This document shows positions 11,576 through 24,674 of a stretch of DNA of 64,000 nt, in pieces. A program made the translations under genes and the position numbers. Numbering within the stretch: position 1 is the stretch's first letter; every line of letters begins with the position of its first letter. Under the pieces are notes generated by a model. The model was not told the origin of the DNA. It searched no databases and worked only from the letters and a program-made list of their open reading frames with translations. Location of the stretch: assembly GCF_048544455.1 (NCBI RefSeq), contig NC_133526.1, positions 6,526,001-6,590,000 on the forward strand, given 5' to 3'. This DNA is from Silene latifolia (taxonomy: Eukaryota > Streptophyta > Magnoliopsida > Caryophyllales > Caryophyllaceae).

Positions 11576-14500
11576 ATGGCGCAAACAGGAAGAATGATTG
11601 GGGAATATATGGTAGGAAAACAAATAGGATGTGGATCATTTTCAGTAGTATGGCATGCGAGACATCGAATTCATGGTACTGAAGTTGCAATTAAAGAGAT
11701 TTCTATGTCAAGATTGAATAAGAAGCTTCAAGAAAGTTTATTATCTGAGATTTTCATTCTTAAGCAGATTGTTCATCCTAATATTATTCGTTTGCATGAG
11801 ATTATCGAGGTATTTCATTCATTTTAGTTGTTTTGATTGCGGTTTTATTGATTTTATTTTTATGAAGGTTTGTGTTGTGTGATTGTAGTTTAGTTGTTTG
11901 ATTTGAGACCGTAAGCTTAAGACGATATCTTTTCATGTTACTCCCTCCGTCCCAATCATTTGTTTACCTTTTATATTATTTGCGAGGGTATTTTAATCGA
12001 AGGTAAACAAATGATTGGGACGGAGGGAGTATGTGGTTTGACGGTTTTAAGGGAGACTAGCGCTTTGCGGGGAATTGTGGGGTTTATTTCATGCGGTAAA
12101 AATTGGATTAGGATCGTCTTCATTTCCTAATTAATGGTCTAGAATGGGTTGGTGATAATGGGGAGCGTAGCCTGGGAGGGAATACATTTGCCTAGGATTA
12201 AATCCCGGCCGTCGAGTAGGAAATGGAGAGAAAGAAACAGAGAGGATCCTAAATCATAAAACTTGTGTTTTTTTTGTGTGTGTGTGTAACATGAAATTTT
12301 GACATATGTTTGGTTAATTAAATGTAGTGAGCTGTGAGGAGGTGAGAAATTGTGTAGGTTAGGATTAAGATAAACTCTATTATGAGACGGTGTAATAATA
12401 AGGTTGTTATGAGATGGACCCAAATTATGGGTAGTTACTGTTTGTGAGAAGTTTTGGGTGTTTTGCTTAGATGGGTTGGTCTCACACTGTCACATTAAGT
12501 GTCTTCTTTGAACTTGAAAACAATTTAATAAAGTAGTTCTGTGATAGAATGTTGTGAGGCCATCTTGGTTATTAATAGAAATGATGGCATTTTTATGGTT
12601 ACCGACAAATGTTTACATCCTCCTGGATTATGGATATAATGGTAGAATTGTTGCAACATTTTTATGTTCAATCATTGCCGAACTTTCTGTCCTGACTAAA
12701 GGAGCTCAGCTAGTATACTCGTGGGTTATTGTGTAACTACTAGTGTCCATTAGTATTGTATTGTTGTGGGTTTTACATTAATCAATGCATAGATCATACC
12801 CTTTGGATCATAGTTGTTGGCTGGGAGTTGTGGTGCTCTATTGCATCACTACCTTTAGTGAGCTTCATAAGGATGCTAGAAACGTAGAGCTGTATATACA
12901 TAATGTAGTGCTTCCGCACATTATGTTTGTCCTTCCATTCTGGAAAGAAACCTATTGGATCCAACCTATCTCCTATGCCCTCGTTGTTGTGATGATTGAA
13001 AAACTGGGACAATGTATTTGAGTAGAGTAGCTACTCAACTACAGTCTTGTTAAGTATGCTGTTATTTGGGAAAAATGTCTCTACATCTTCTAATCTAGAC
13101 ACCCAGTATCATCTATGTATGAAATTTAGCTGTCACTTACATAGTGTATGCTCTTCTGCTGTAATGACTGAAACTACCTACCAGCAGTAGTAGAGTAGAC
13201 TGGCTATTGTGCTTGGTAAGTAGAAGACTAAGATAAGCACATTCTTATATACAACTAGAACGGAGGTAGCTAAGTAAATTGAATCAGAGGTATTTTGATT
13301 AAGAACTAATTCATTTGTTAAAAAAAAAAGAGTGTTGAAAGTAATCCAGTGAACTAAGGGTGTTTGTGGTTAGTTAGCAGTCTTTTAGGTGAAATGAATT
13401 TCATGATTACGTAATTTTTTACTTTCCATTTTATCGTAAGAGATTCTTAATCCCCGTTTTCACATCTTAAATTTTATTCCTTGCGATGTAGAAAGACTTG
13501 CCATATCAAGAATGATGCAAACTAAGGATACCGATAAAAATAATGAATATTAATGTGCAAGTGGGCAACTTGGTTGAGGTTTACATAAACTTTTTCTAAC
13601 TCAAAATTACCCACAAGGAAATTCTAAGTCTTTACAGATCAAGCTGAAAAGGGGAAAAATTATGTCTGTGAGACTCAGAGGGAGTACTTATATCACCAAC
13701 TATTCATTTTTACGAACATACTTTTGAATGCGAATGGAAGTATTGCTTGGAGTGTTCTCTTTGGCTTGTAATGTGTTGTGGACCTGGTATCGGAAAAGGA
13801 TATGCTCAAAAAGTATTTTTTTTTCTGTATTCTTGGTTTATTTCTTCCCACTCTTCCCTAATCCCCAATGCGAATTATGTGCTTTATTTGTGCATCTTTG
13901 CTTTGGGTATATGTTTGATTTATGTTATAACATGGCTATTAGGTTCCCGGGAAGGTACATCTTGTATTGGAATACTGCCGTGGAGGCGATCTTTTCATGT
14001 ACATACAGCGCCATGGCAGAGTCCCAGAGGCTACTGCAAAACACTTTATGCTACAGCTAGGTACTTCCTGAGTTCCTGCTATCTGCTATTCTGCTTACTT
14101 CAATTATTGTTGAAGACAAGATGTCCTTAGTTGGAATTTATCTTTTGTAGCTGCTGGTTTGAAGGTTCTCCGAGAAAATAATCTTATACATCGAGACTTG
14201 AAGCCCCAGGTGTGCATGTGTTTGTGTTATTCTTTTTGGTTTTATGATATTTCGATATCTACTTTATGTAATCCTGACATGATTAGGTAATAGTTGTTTC
14301 GTTTATGGTCTATTACAAGGCTTGCATTATGAGTTTTGATAGTGGAACATTTTTTCGAAGGGTATTATTTGTGGTCTTCTTTGACAAGAACACCAGATCA
14401 ATAATTTTATTTTTCACCACCTGGCTTTAAAATATGTCGCAGACCCCTTGGCACGATATTCTGGCTATTCATTGAGTTTTTAAAAATTATTGTCGTAGGT

Positions 14501-17500
14501 ATTTACTCGCCCAATGTTGTTTTTTTTGGCAAAAAGCTTCTCGTATTTTGATTATATTTGTTCGTGGGCAAAGATTATATAACATTATTTTTTATAAATT
14601 TGATACATCTCAAAGGCACGCATCAACCTGATATTTTTTCCCTTTTCAAGTCTTGGCTTGTATAAGTTGTAAGGAGATGGAACTTTAGTCTAGCTGGCAA
14701 GCTGATGTAGCTAATCAACTTAGGACTAGTGCTTTGTTGTTGCTGTGGCTGAACCATATTGGAAAGAAAGTTAGAAAGGTATTCCTTTGTATTTTGGTTT
14801 GCAACTAGTTTGAATGTGATTTAAATTCGACTAGAATCCCTACCAATTTCTACATGGTTCTTCAATCAGTATATTTCCAGAATGACAGCGACATCTACTA
14901 TTTTTTAATAGCTTAATAAGTAGTATTTGGCATTTTATGTATGGCGTTTCACTGTACGTCTCACCACTACCCAATCTGGAGTGATAGTAGACTGCTTGTT
15001 GAAAATCTCATTTCTGAAATTAGAAACAGTTGTTACAACTTCTGAACAACAGATTGTTTAGTTTGTGGGAGTATAATGAAATGTCATTTGAAAGCCTGAC
15101 CTGCTTCCTGTTATTGGCTGTTGGTATCTATTCAACATTACCCTAGTGCCTCAAGGGCCCCCGCAAACTGCAGGATAAGAGGGAGCTGTATGCACGCAGC
15201 CGTACCCCTGAATTAGCAACATACACCGACTGATAACCTATAATGAAAATTGCGTTGAAAATTGCATTGAACATTGTATCAAATGATGGGTACTTCTAAA
15301 TATAAGGCATCCAGAACAAAAGAATAATGAGTCTGTAGCTTCCCTGGAAATGGTTGAGGCATATTTATGTCTATTTTCTAGTATATTAAGACAGTTGGTG
15401 CAGGGGTGCCTCTTATATTTCTAGCCATGAAAAGCAATAGTCACTTTGAATCTTAAAAATTTAGACTGGAAACCGTATCTAATTTGATTGAGCATTTTTG
15501 AACAAACCTGAACCTCAGCTGCTTTTATATGTCTCTGACTTTATATTTCATGATCAATTTACGTCCTGATTGCTACATTTGGAGATAAGGAGAGAGTAAT
15601 GAATCAGATTTAAACTGATAATGGATAAAAATGACACGTTCAACTGAAGCTCTGATTGTGCCATAAACTGGAGAGACAGAGAGTTCTTAATGCCCTTGAA
15701 GTTTGAGAAGGAACTTGGTGTTAGAGTTGGAATTTGTTGTTGGGCCTTGTGCCTTATATGATCAGGTGGTGAGGTCAACATAAGTCATGTAGGGTTAATA
15801 TTCAACATGGTAAGGAAATAAATTGAACCTATTATCTTCTATAAAAAGGAAAACAATCGTGTGCTCTTTATCATTTTCAAGAAAAGAAAAATAGTCATGC
15901 TCTCTTTCCATATGTGGTTCTAGCAAGAAAATAAGTAAAGTGTCTCTCTATGCTATAAATACAATAGTTATAGAATAGATTTTTTACCTTAAAATAAGTC
16001 TTTCAGTTCTATGCTTGTACTGTTGGAACAATTGTTAAATTTTCTATTGCTTGTGCTACAGAATCTACTTCTGTCCACAAATGACAGTAGCTCAGACTTG
16101 AAGATTGCAGATTTTGGATTTGCTAGGTAAAGGTTCATTCCAATTTGGTTGCATGAGCATGTTCTTTTCTCCTTTTAACTCCAGTAATTTTTTTTTAATG
16201 TTCTTGGACGCAAAATCTGCAAAGAAGCTTTTCTAGTAATGTTCTTGTAAAAAACCTTTTGTAAAATTTTCTGCAAGCGACCACCTTTCAGAATAGTGGG
16301 CTACAACCTTTAGGTCACTTTATCCATATGTTGCCTTTAATACAAACCACGATTACCGTTTGATATTTTGATCTTCAATTTCCGATGTAATGATCAAATG
16401 TAGCTTAATTGCTGCACAAATGTCACCAGAAATTCATTAGTTGTAATACAAGTTTTGCCGACCTAGAGAGTCATTATAGAACTAAGTCTTGGTGGCGGTG
16501 GTTCAAATTTTCTTCTGATTTTGTCATTCAGTTTTGGTTTTAAGTTAAAATATAGGCGGTCAATTCAAGGCTTCTTTGCTTGATACTCCGTATGTGGTTA
16601 TTTGCATGCTTCATATATGTTCAGGCAATAACGGATGTTGGTTATAATGTGGAGGGAAACAAGTTGAATTTGTGGACCTCTTGTATAATTTTTTGCTAGC
16701 TAAACCAACCTACCAAAGTTAGCTTTTATACGAACTGTAGCTATATAATAATTAAACTGAGGGTGTGTCAGTAAATTATAGCACTCAAAAGAATGCTATA
16801 CTGCTCTTCCTTTGCTACAAATACACAACACACATAGATACATTCAACCTTCACGTTGGGCATGATTTGCTCTTTTTTTTTTTTCCCTTTTCTCGCTCCT
16901 AAAGTCAAGTGTCGGACTTCCATATTTGTTGATCCCATGAATACTCTGAGAAAATTGAGGATTTTGAGCAACATCAACAAATCATATTGGAACTATCTCT
17001 TGTCTTGCTAGCTAGTGTTTTTCTTTTTTTCCTTTTCCTTTTTTTTTGGTCATAAGTAGTAGACGGTATCAGTGAACAATGCTCCTTAGCTACCATGAGT
17101 ACTTTTTCCTGGAAATAAAATGCTGTTCACACTGAAACATGTGACACTAGTTTGTTTCACAAGCATAAAATAAGGAATCTTGATGTGTAAGTGTTAGGCT
17201 TACATGAGCCATATTTGTTGATTACTAAAGGTAAGTTATGGTTGAATGGCAATGTGGCATCATCAAGGTGAAAATTGGACTCTTGACACTTAAGATGCTA
17301 GGCTTTACCTGAACCATATTTATCAAATATGAAAGGTAATTGAAGGTTGAATGACATTTTTGGCCATTTACATGGCTGAATTTATGTTGGCTAAAGTTAA
17401 CATTATGATAGTATTATGCTCTAAGATGCGATTGTTCACAAGAAATTGTTTGAAAGATGATTGCTGGTAAAAACCAATGATTAAAAGATCATGTAGACTG

Positions 17501-20500
17501 CTTCAAGCATGGGGTTGGGAATTTTGATATTTATGATCAACTGTTTAAGCTTAACTCTCCTCTGTTCACAGATCTCTGCAGCCTAGGGGGCTTGCTGAGA
17601 CACTCTGTGGCTCTCCACTGTACATGGCTCCTGAAATAATGCAGCTGCAGAAGTATGATGCGAAGGTGATTCTCAATGTTTTGCTTGCTTATTTTTGCCA
17701 TCTAATTGCTACAGCCTAAATATCTCTGATCTTTTCTGAATTGAACATGCAGGCAGATCTCTGGAGTGTTGGTACGATTCTGTATCAACTAGTAACTGGA
17801 AAAACCCCTTTTACTGGAAACAATCAAATTCAGGTTTTTATACATCTTTTTGTTTTATTTTAAATAGGGTTATTTAATATGAATACTCCAAAGTATAAGT
17901 GGTCTTCTCAAAATACTCTAACCTTCAATTTAACTCGTATTATACTCAACTATTACACCTATTATCTTCTAATAGAATTGCATTTTTTTAACCTACAATA
18001 GCAGGTTAACGATCCCACTTTTGCCCCTTTCTAATTTGTATTCATCTTCTTCCTCTAAACCTGCAACTTTCCCTCTCCTTTCTCCTTACAATTCCTCCAT
18101 TTTCATCTTCATTAATTAACTATAGTTAGCCTTAATAATTATTAATCAATCATCTCAAATACGGAATCACCTAAATCAATAATAAGGTATAATAATCTCA
18201 AACAAGGTACCACTTAAATCAATAATGAAATCAAGTTTTCAAATCTCACAAACCTCATTCCCAGTAACCATTATCAACACCTCTGACCAATCACCCTACC
18301 GCCCCGCACAGCCAGACCGCCTTTCGTCAACTCTAGCCTCTACTCCGTCTCCAACGACAACCACCCTATGACCCTTAAACAACTCCTCAAATAAACCCGT
18401 GAATGTGGTGGGTTGGTCGGCGGAAATTCCAGATCTGACCACTTTACCACCGCAACAAGTGGTTCGAGGTGGAGATGGTTTCTGTTAACTGTTATAATAA
18501 TAATAATGTCTCATTTGTGTAAGCGAAAGTTAATGTATCGTTTCGAATAGTGATGCTGGTGGTGGCTAGAGTGTACAGTTGGGAAGTTAATGGTTTTAGA
18601 GGGCTGGAAGCAAATGAATGTTTAGCTTCTCGTTAATTCTGAGTGTATAGTTACTTGAATATGTTATTATGTTGTGTTGAATTGATTGCAGTGTGCTCCA
18701 AAATAATTGATGTTTTTGCATTTGCAAATCTAATTAGAAAATCATACTTCAGCATTCAATTGCTAGATTTTTACAGAGTTGGCCGAACCTTACTATTAGC
18801 TATCGCCTTTTTCTAGTACGGAAAATGAAAGTAAAGAGGACGATGAAGGTTGTTGTGATTAATTGAGTTTTAGATGATAAACGAGAAGAAGGTGATACTG
18901 AGTAGTTTTTCAAGAGATGACACAGAATAAATAGGTAGCAGGTCACCCAATTCTATTACAAGAAGAGGGGGTTAATAGTTGAGTATATTCTGAAATTAAA
19001 TGAAGTTTGGAGTATTTTGAGAAGACTCCTTATAGTTTGGAGTATTCTTATTAAATAACCCTTTTAAATATATAAAATGTGTTGGTTAGTTGTTGGGCTT
19101 TCTATTATTGTTATTTATTATTTATTAATTGAGGTCAATTTGTAACTCATTATCTAATATTCTGCAGCTGCTCCAGAATATTATCAAAGCCACGGAACTG
19201 CGTTTTCCGCCAGATCTGAAAGATTTATCTGCTGAATGTGTAGATTTGTGTCAGAAGCTGTTGCGTCGTAATCCTGGTAACTCAATTAGGGCAGTGAATT
19301 CCTAATTTAACAGTAAACTTGTCGCCCAGTAACACATTTATAACTATCAAACTGATGACTCTTGGTGCTGTGAGTATGACTCTTAGGCTTTTAAAGTGTA
19401 GCATTTCAAGTTACTATTAGTAATGACGTGCTACTGAGGCCAGACTAGAGGTTGCTGTTTAACCTGAAAATATTTTCTTGCTGTAAGTTGGTACCATGAT
19501 ACAAAAATTCCCCCGTTAACGGAATTGTGGACACACAACAATCAATATTTCAAAAAATAACTCCGATTCTTAAATGATACTCTATTACATTCTTAAAGAG
19601 AACGGCGGGATTGTGAATTTGCAAATGATGCATGAATATAAAAGAGGTTGCACGAATAATAACATAGACTACTAAAATCAACTCAGAATGCAGATTTCAA
19701 GTAGTCGGGAAAAACGCATTTGGTAAATTTTTTGAAATAGCATCCTCATCTTTTGCGACCCGTAGCGTTATAGATGTCGCAATACCATGGCCAAATCTGA
19801 TACAATTTTTTTGTACAATGACTGGTAAAGGTTTCGGGTATATTATGCAGCTCTCTATCTGTTAATGTGGTTAAATTGAGGATCTGGTAGATTATTTCTA
19901 GTTCAAATTGATCTAAAACTATACCACTACCTCATATACGAATACAAGAAATATTTTTGTGCATAGTTCCCTGGATTATGCATGCGGTAATTTTGCTTTT
20001 CTGATATCCCTTTTTTGCTTGTATTGCAGTCGAACGGCTAACCTTTGACGAATTCTTTAATCACCCTTATTTGTATCGGCATCAGCAAAATGAAATTTCT
20101 AGGTAAAATTAAAATAACAAAAAAACCGTTGTTTCTCTCCTTCAATCTTGAGGTGTAATCCTTTATAGTTAATACCATATTTTCTGTTGCATGTAGGGGA
20201 AGGACAACATCGAGAAGAGTAGATAGTCGCTCATTGTCTGATGATCTCATGAAGAACCGGGAGGAAAGTTCTTCAGATGATTGTTTGCCGTTTTTGCTGG
20301 ATGATGACTCTAGTGGTCCTGATGGGAGTCCATCTTTTCTGGGGAGGAAATCGTCGATGAATTCTTCTCATGGGTTCTCTCCTGATTTAAGGAAAGAAGC
20401 ACCATCTAGCACCATGAAATACGCTGACAATTCATCTAGGCATACCAATATATCCCAGAGGATGCAAACTAGTGGTTTTACAATAGATAACAGCAGAACT

Positions 20501-23237
20501 ACAGATTATGTTGCACGTCCACTTATTTCCAAGGAGCAGAGACCGGTGAGCTCTCATTCAAGAGGTATCATAGATTTCTCTTGTGATCATCATTTCATGT
20601 ACCCCAATCTAATAAATGTTGAATGTCTTGTCAACATTTTCACTCATTCATTTTTTTTCATTAATTTGCAGTTATGGACTTTTCGGAGTTCATTGATCAA
20701 GATTATGTTCTCGTCTCAGGACCTCCCTTGGATACTTCAACCTCATCTACTAATATGTCGAAGCCAAGTGTATCTCCAACCAAGCCCAGTTATCCACTTC
20801 CAGCATCTTCGGGTCTTGGCACAAGATCGTCCGCTCCCGTGCCAATTGTTGGGCAATCAACCAGAAATGTGTATAACGTAGGAAGCTTAGAAAGTCAATG
20901 TTCAGCTCCTTCTGGGACCTCACAAGGGTCCTTGGACGCTGCAGATGTCTTGGAGCAACCATCAAATGACTTCACGACGAGGCTTAGGTCACTGCAGGAG
21001 TGTGCAACTAGCATCAAGGAACTGACAAATGACATGGTTAGTAAAAGTGTTTATGTCAGATTCTAATTAAACTAAACGATGCTCCCTCCATCCCATTTAT
21101 ATTGTCCCCATTTGACTCATTGAAAGATTTCAACTTTGACAATTAGTTTTTAGATTCTTATGTAGATATACAATGTAGAAAATGTGATTGACCAAGGCAA
21201 CCACTTTCATTATATCATTTTGAAAAATTTAAGGCTAGTGTACATTTTTAGAAAATGTTGGCCAAAATTAACTTCGTTTGAGCAACAAATGGGAACTATA
21301 GAAATGGAGTCAAGTATATTATTTCATTGAAGATGTTTGTGTTGTTTGCTTCTTTGTAGATTGAAGCTGCTAGGCATCTTGAAGCATTTTCCATTCAGCT
21401 AGTTGTTCTTGCAGTGTGGAAGCAAGCACTGCACATTTGCCATACTCAGGCAGTATCCTCCGCTGATGGAAGTCCCTCACCTGATATATTGAAGTTCAAA
21501 GGTAGTGTAAACAAGATGGACATTAGTCCAGATTTTCGTGAAGACCTTGATGCTGTTACCTCCCAAGTACTTGAGGATGTATCTGCTGAGATCAAGAGGG
21601 AATTTCTCAGCGAAGTAGGGCATGCTGAGGAACTCGCAAAGTTTGTGGAGCCAGGTATGTGTTGCTTTTTGTGCTTTACATATTGCTGCTTTCTATCTTA
21701 CATCTTTTTGCCAGACACGATTGCATTGCTCTTTTTTGGGCAAATCATTTGTAAATATGAAATTATGGTTTGTTGCCTGCTCAAAATGCTTGTCCTTCAC
21801 AAATTTGTTAAAAGTTTAGCAAGCAATAGCTTCCAGCTTTCACCTGGGAAGTATGTGTTTGGCCCAAAGTATTTTTCAACTAAATTAATCACAAGTGAAG
21901 TCTAAGAGTAGTCAGTAGTGTTTAAAGAAGTTGAAAATCACAAGTGAACTTAAGTGCTAGAATTTGCTGCTTAAATTCAGTGTTTGGCCCAACATCTAAA
22001 AAGTATTATTCGACAATTTTCCACTTAAGACTTTCTGTTTCTGGTTTTGCGTGCGTTTGTTTACGTGGATTGGAATTTATATTGTGTTGCCCGTTCAAGG
22101 AGTGTATGGGATATTGGTCTGTGCTCTGCTGACAATGTATTATTGGAAAGCATTGGAGGCTCTCGACTCCAGAGTAATTAATGTTTGAGTCTCACGAAGT
22201 TTCATTTAGGCAAGTAAGGCAATACCAACTTTAGGTGATGGTTGGTCCCCCCCTTCCTTTCCGAATTAGTTTGCGTGTGCGGGCTTGAGTGTGAGTCACA
22301 TGTTCATTCCATCTTATTTCAAGTCAATTTAGCTAGTAGCCGGTTCTTCTCTTTCTCACTTGAACACTTGCCCTGGTTTCAGGTAATGAGGAAATGCCAG
22401 ATGCCATGGAAACCATATATCAGTCTGCTCTTGCATTAGGCAGACATGGTGCGGTAAGTTTTCTGCCTTTGCTGTTTCCATCTCCTGCCTTGAATGCTTA
22501 TCCAGAAAGCATACCTTATTCCTTAAGTGACACGATGTGTTTTCATCTTGTATATTTCTTGGATATAAATTGTAGAGTCAAAGTGAAAGAAAAAGTTGAA
22601 TAATCATTATGATCACTAGAAAAGCTCTCCCTGAATGATTATTTCATTTGGTGTTGACCAATCATCGCTTTAACTTTCAGCGTACTCCAAAATATCTCTT
22701 CCTGTGGTACCTTTTATAGCTTAAAAACCTTGATTATAATTGGTGCTTAAGAAAAGCCAAGTTCCCAAACTAGCACCAACAACATTATCCAGCTGCATTC
22801 GACTCTCAAAGGCTTATATGTATCAATTTATGATGATGTTGAGGGAATCCTGCTGTACGCGGTCTTCCTCTATCCTCATTTTATAAAACAGTTCATGTGT
22901 AGCAAAATGGAGTCATGACAAGTCTGATGCTTAAGTAAACTCACTGTTAATACAACTTCTGCGTCCTTAGAGGTTCCTACGATCAGCCATTAACAGACTC
23001 GTACATTATTGACAGGTTGATGAGCTAATGGAAGACATGGAGAGCGCGACTTCCTCATACTCAAAAGCTGTACGCCTGTTAATCTTCCTTCTTGTTGAAG
23101 CACCATCGTTAATACTAAATCCTCCCTTCTCTCTTACTAACTCGGATCGCTTTAGGCTTCGAAACTACATTAACATATTAAATGATAGGCAAGGTATTTC
23201 AAGGTCTCAGAGGCTGGCTGTCTTTAAGCCTGAGTAG
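11576..23237 (+). CDS. ATG1: ATG1 autophagy serine/threonine kinase, 13 exons, 717 aa
   Basis: Exons: 11576-11809, 13943-14060, 14151-14209, 16062-16126, 17572-17665, 17753-17833, 19168-19276, 20030-20102, 20197-20564, 20672-21036, 21360-21654, 22383-22453, 23016-23237. All borders are GT-AG, phases close, total 2154 nt. The kinase domain is at about residues 11-275: glycine loop GCGSFSVVW (18-26), K40 in [12 protein letters not shown] (131-137), DFGFAR (154-159), GSPLYMAPE (172-180). A Ser-rich, poorly conserved linker (about 278-520) follows, then a helical C-terminal region (about 523-717) corresponding to the tandem MIT domains that bind ATG13 in ATG1/ULK1 kinases. ATG1 starts autophagosome formation under nutrient stress at the phagophore assembly site. 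Length fits the full-length plant ATG1a/b/c clade. Introns 1, 3, 6 and 10 carry transposons. A decayed copy of its 3' end lies at 31834-33092. Confidence 0.95.
11941..12029. mobile_element. Stowaway MITE, near-perfect hairpin, ATG1 intron 1
   Basis: An 89-bp element starts CTCCCTCCGTCCCAATCATT and its right end is the exact reverse complement for about 27-30 bp. TA dinucleotides flank it (11939-11940, 12030-12031), as for Tc1/mariner-derived Stowaway elements. The two arms are nearly identical, suggesting a recent insertion. Confidence 0.9.
15130..15235 (+). mobile_element. Diverged SINE-like copy in ATG1 intron 3
   Basis: CAACATTACCCTAGTGCCTC ... CCCGCAAACTGCAGGATAAG ... GTATGCACGCAGCCGTACCC parallels the SINE-like element at 6403-6523 block by block, at lower similarity. 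No clear target duplication was found; the limits are approximate. Confidence 0.55.
17867..19061. mobile_element. Long-inverted-repeat Mutator-like element in ATG1 intron 6
   Basis: It starts GGGTTATTTAATATGAATAC and ends with ATTAAATAACCC. A perfect 9-bp duplication TTTTAAATA flanks it (17858-17866, 19062-19070), diagnostic for Mutator-like insertion. The subterminal arms (CAAAATACTCTAACC versus AAGTTTGGAGTATTTTGAG) are inverted. The centre (about 18230-18500) is more GC-rich and looks gene-like (CACCCTACCGCCCCGCACAG, GGTGGGTTGGTCGG), but no long frame is open. It accounts for most of the 1.3-kb intron. Confidence 0.85.
21082..21309. mobile_element. Stowaway-like MITE, ATG1 intron 10
   Basis: The left end is CTCCCTCCATCCCATTTATA and the right end, reversed, CTCCATTTCTATAGTTCCCA; both continue into CCCATTTG. 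It is diverged. Its right border coincides with the left limit of homology to the duplicated ATG1 fragment at about 31834. Confidence 0.6.
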
Positions 23238-23492
23238 TCATGCCCGTCCGCCTTGATTTAACTGTGTGCTTCTAACATGACTTCCATCAGTCTACCCTGT
23301 TCTTTTTTTCTTTTTTAAAATTTGTATATTATATTTGTTTGATTGTACAGTTACATTCTTTTGGGTGACTCTTGGTTGTTGACTGAAGTAGACATGATTG
23401 TGTATTTGTGTTTGCTTTGTTGGCTGTACTGTTATCAATATTTATTCATCAATGGGTAAAGTACATCTTTTCTCAGAAAATTGTTCTGTTCA

Positions 23493-23534
<42 letters not shown>

Positions 23535-23586
23535 CATTTGAATGCAATTTCCTTGTTGTGGAGCATTGTCTGTGTGGTCACAGTAT

Positions 23587-23895
23587 AGATGGAAGTGGGC
23601 AGTGCCATGCTGCGCCTCATGTCGGCCCATGGCTTGCCGTGTCGTGCTTAGGCGTGCGCAAACAATTCCTCCGCTTTACGCTTATTTCTTTGTATTTTGA
23701 GTGTGCCCGGGCGTGTCGTGCGCTAGGCACGGTGTTTTTCTTAGCAAACTTGACCAGGCTTAGCCCATGACGTGTCGTGTCGTGTCGTGCTGGTTGTGTC
23801 AATCCTGTGTCGTGCTAAAATAGGCCATCGGCCGTCCTGGGGTATGCCAGCTCAACGGCCCGCATGTGGTGTATTGGATTTTCACTTCCGTCAAA
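23587..23895. mobile_element. Degraded GC-rich hAT MITE copy
   Basis: It begins TATAGATGGAAGTGGGCAGT, matching the TAGAGATGGA end of the 8813 element, and contains the family's GCCGTGTCGTGC and CGGCCC words. The right terminal repeat is not recognisable and no duplication was found. In the duplicated block the corresponding copy is at 33093-33400. Confidence 0.6.
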
Positions 23896-24076
23896 AGAAG
23901 TGCGGAGAGGAATCGGTTTTTTCACCTCGAAAATACAAATCCCATCTATTGCATGTGGTGTATGTTTACTGCATTTATTGCCTATGGTTGAACCACGCTG
24001 AATGCCAGGATACTGTCATTGTCAACCAGTGTAATGTTCTGAGTTCTCTCTCCTAATCCTAGCGTTTCACAATTTA

Positions 24077-24273
24077 CAATTGGTCTCCCTTGTGACGAGT
24101 TACCATTTGTGGCGGATATTTTGTGAGATAAAATGGTAACAAAATGGGTTAGTGGAGAAAGGGGACCACATGAATAGTGTTGCAGAGAGAGAAAAAGTGG
24201 GTACATTGTGAGGTAAAGTGGTATCCGTCACAAGCTTGTGACGGATATGTCATGTCTTCAATGAGAATTTGTG
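24077..24273. mobile_element. Mutator-like MITE with 9-bp duplication
   Basis: The direct repeat CACAATTTA flanks it at 24068-24076 and 24274-24282. Inside are inverted GTGACG/CGTCAC blocks (TTGTGACGAGTTACC at the left; GGTATCCGTCACAAGC at the right). There is no frame. It lies in the promoter region of the first receptor kinase and is absent upstream of the second. Confidence 0.65.
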
Positions 24274-24345
24274 CACAATTTATTACATCTCCAAACCATC
24301 CATTTTTTTTTTTTGTCTTTCAGTCTTCATAATATAAAGGCGGGA

Positions 24346-24435
24346 GGAGACTCGGACTTGTGACCTATCGTCCAAGGAAACTCGGACTTAAGACCTATTG
24401 TCCGAGGAGACTCGGACATAAGATGTATTGTCAAC
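24346..24435 (+). repeat. Three 30-bp tandem repeats upstream of receptor kinase 1
   Basis: Units start at about 24346, 24376 and 24406 and share GGARACTCGGACWTRWGA then TATTGTC-like sequence. They lie about 240-330 bp before the ATG and are missing from the upstream region of the second receptor kinase copy. Confidence 0.7.
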
Positions 24436-24674
24436 TGATACTCCGTTTCAAACAAATGGTTTATATCCCTTCTCCTACGGTATTCAGACTGCCATATTAA
24501 ACATTCTATAGTTGAATGTCTGCTATTTCTATTACAAGTCTTCCCCATCTTTTACACTCCAACTTGCATTTTATTATTCTCCATAAAACCGGTAGCAAGT
24601 CCAACATGGCAACTTATCCTCTCATACTACAAAAACAACAATATTTGCTCCAAATTTCTGAATCCTGTTTAACC

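Larger units (their letters stand above)
23238..24674. other. Spacer between ATG1 and the first receptor kinase, with promoter region
   Basis: It holds the ATG1 3' UTR, a 40-base T run (23495-23534), a hAT MITE copy, a 9-bp-TSD MITE and three 30-bp repeats. A TATAAAG motif at 24333-24339 lies about 340 bp before the chosen ATG. The reading frame of the receptor kinase is open upstream to 24516, but the signal peptide begins at 24675. Confidence 0.55.

Noticed and set aside
13728-14130. Two plus-strand frames of 110 and 127 codons
   Set aside because: They are intron sequence plus ATG1 exon 2 read in wrong frames; the true frame gives [20 protein letters not shown].
24516-24674. Upstream start codon for the first receptor kinase
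   Set aside because: The extra 53 residues are not signal-like, and the signal peptide starting at 24675 is conserved in the second copy.
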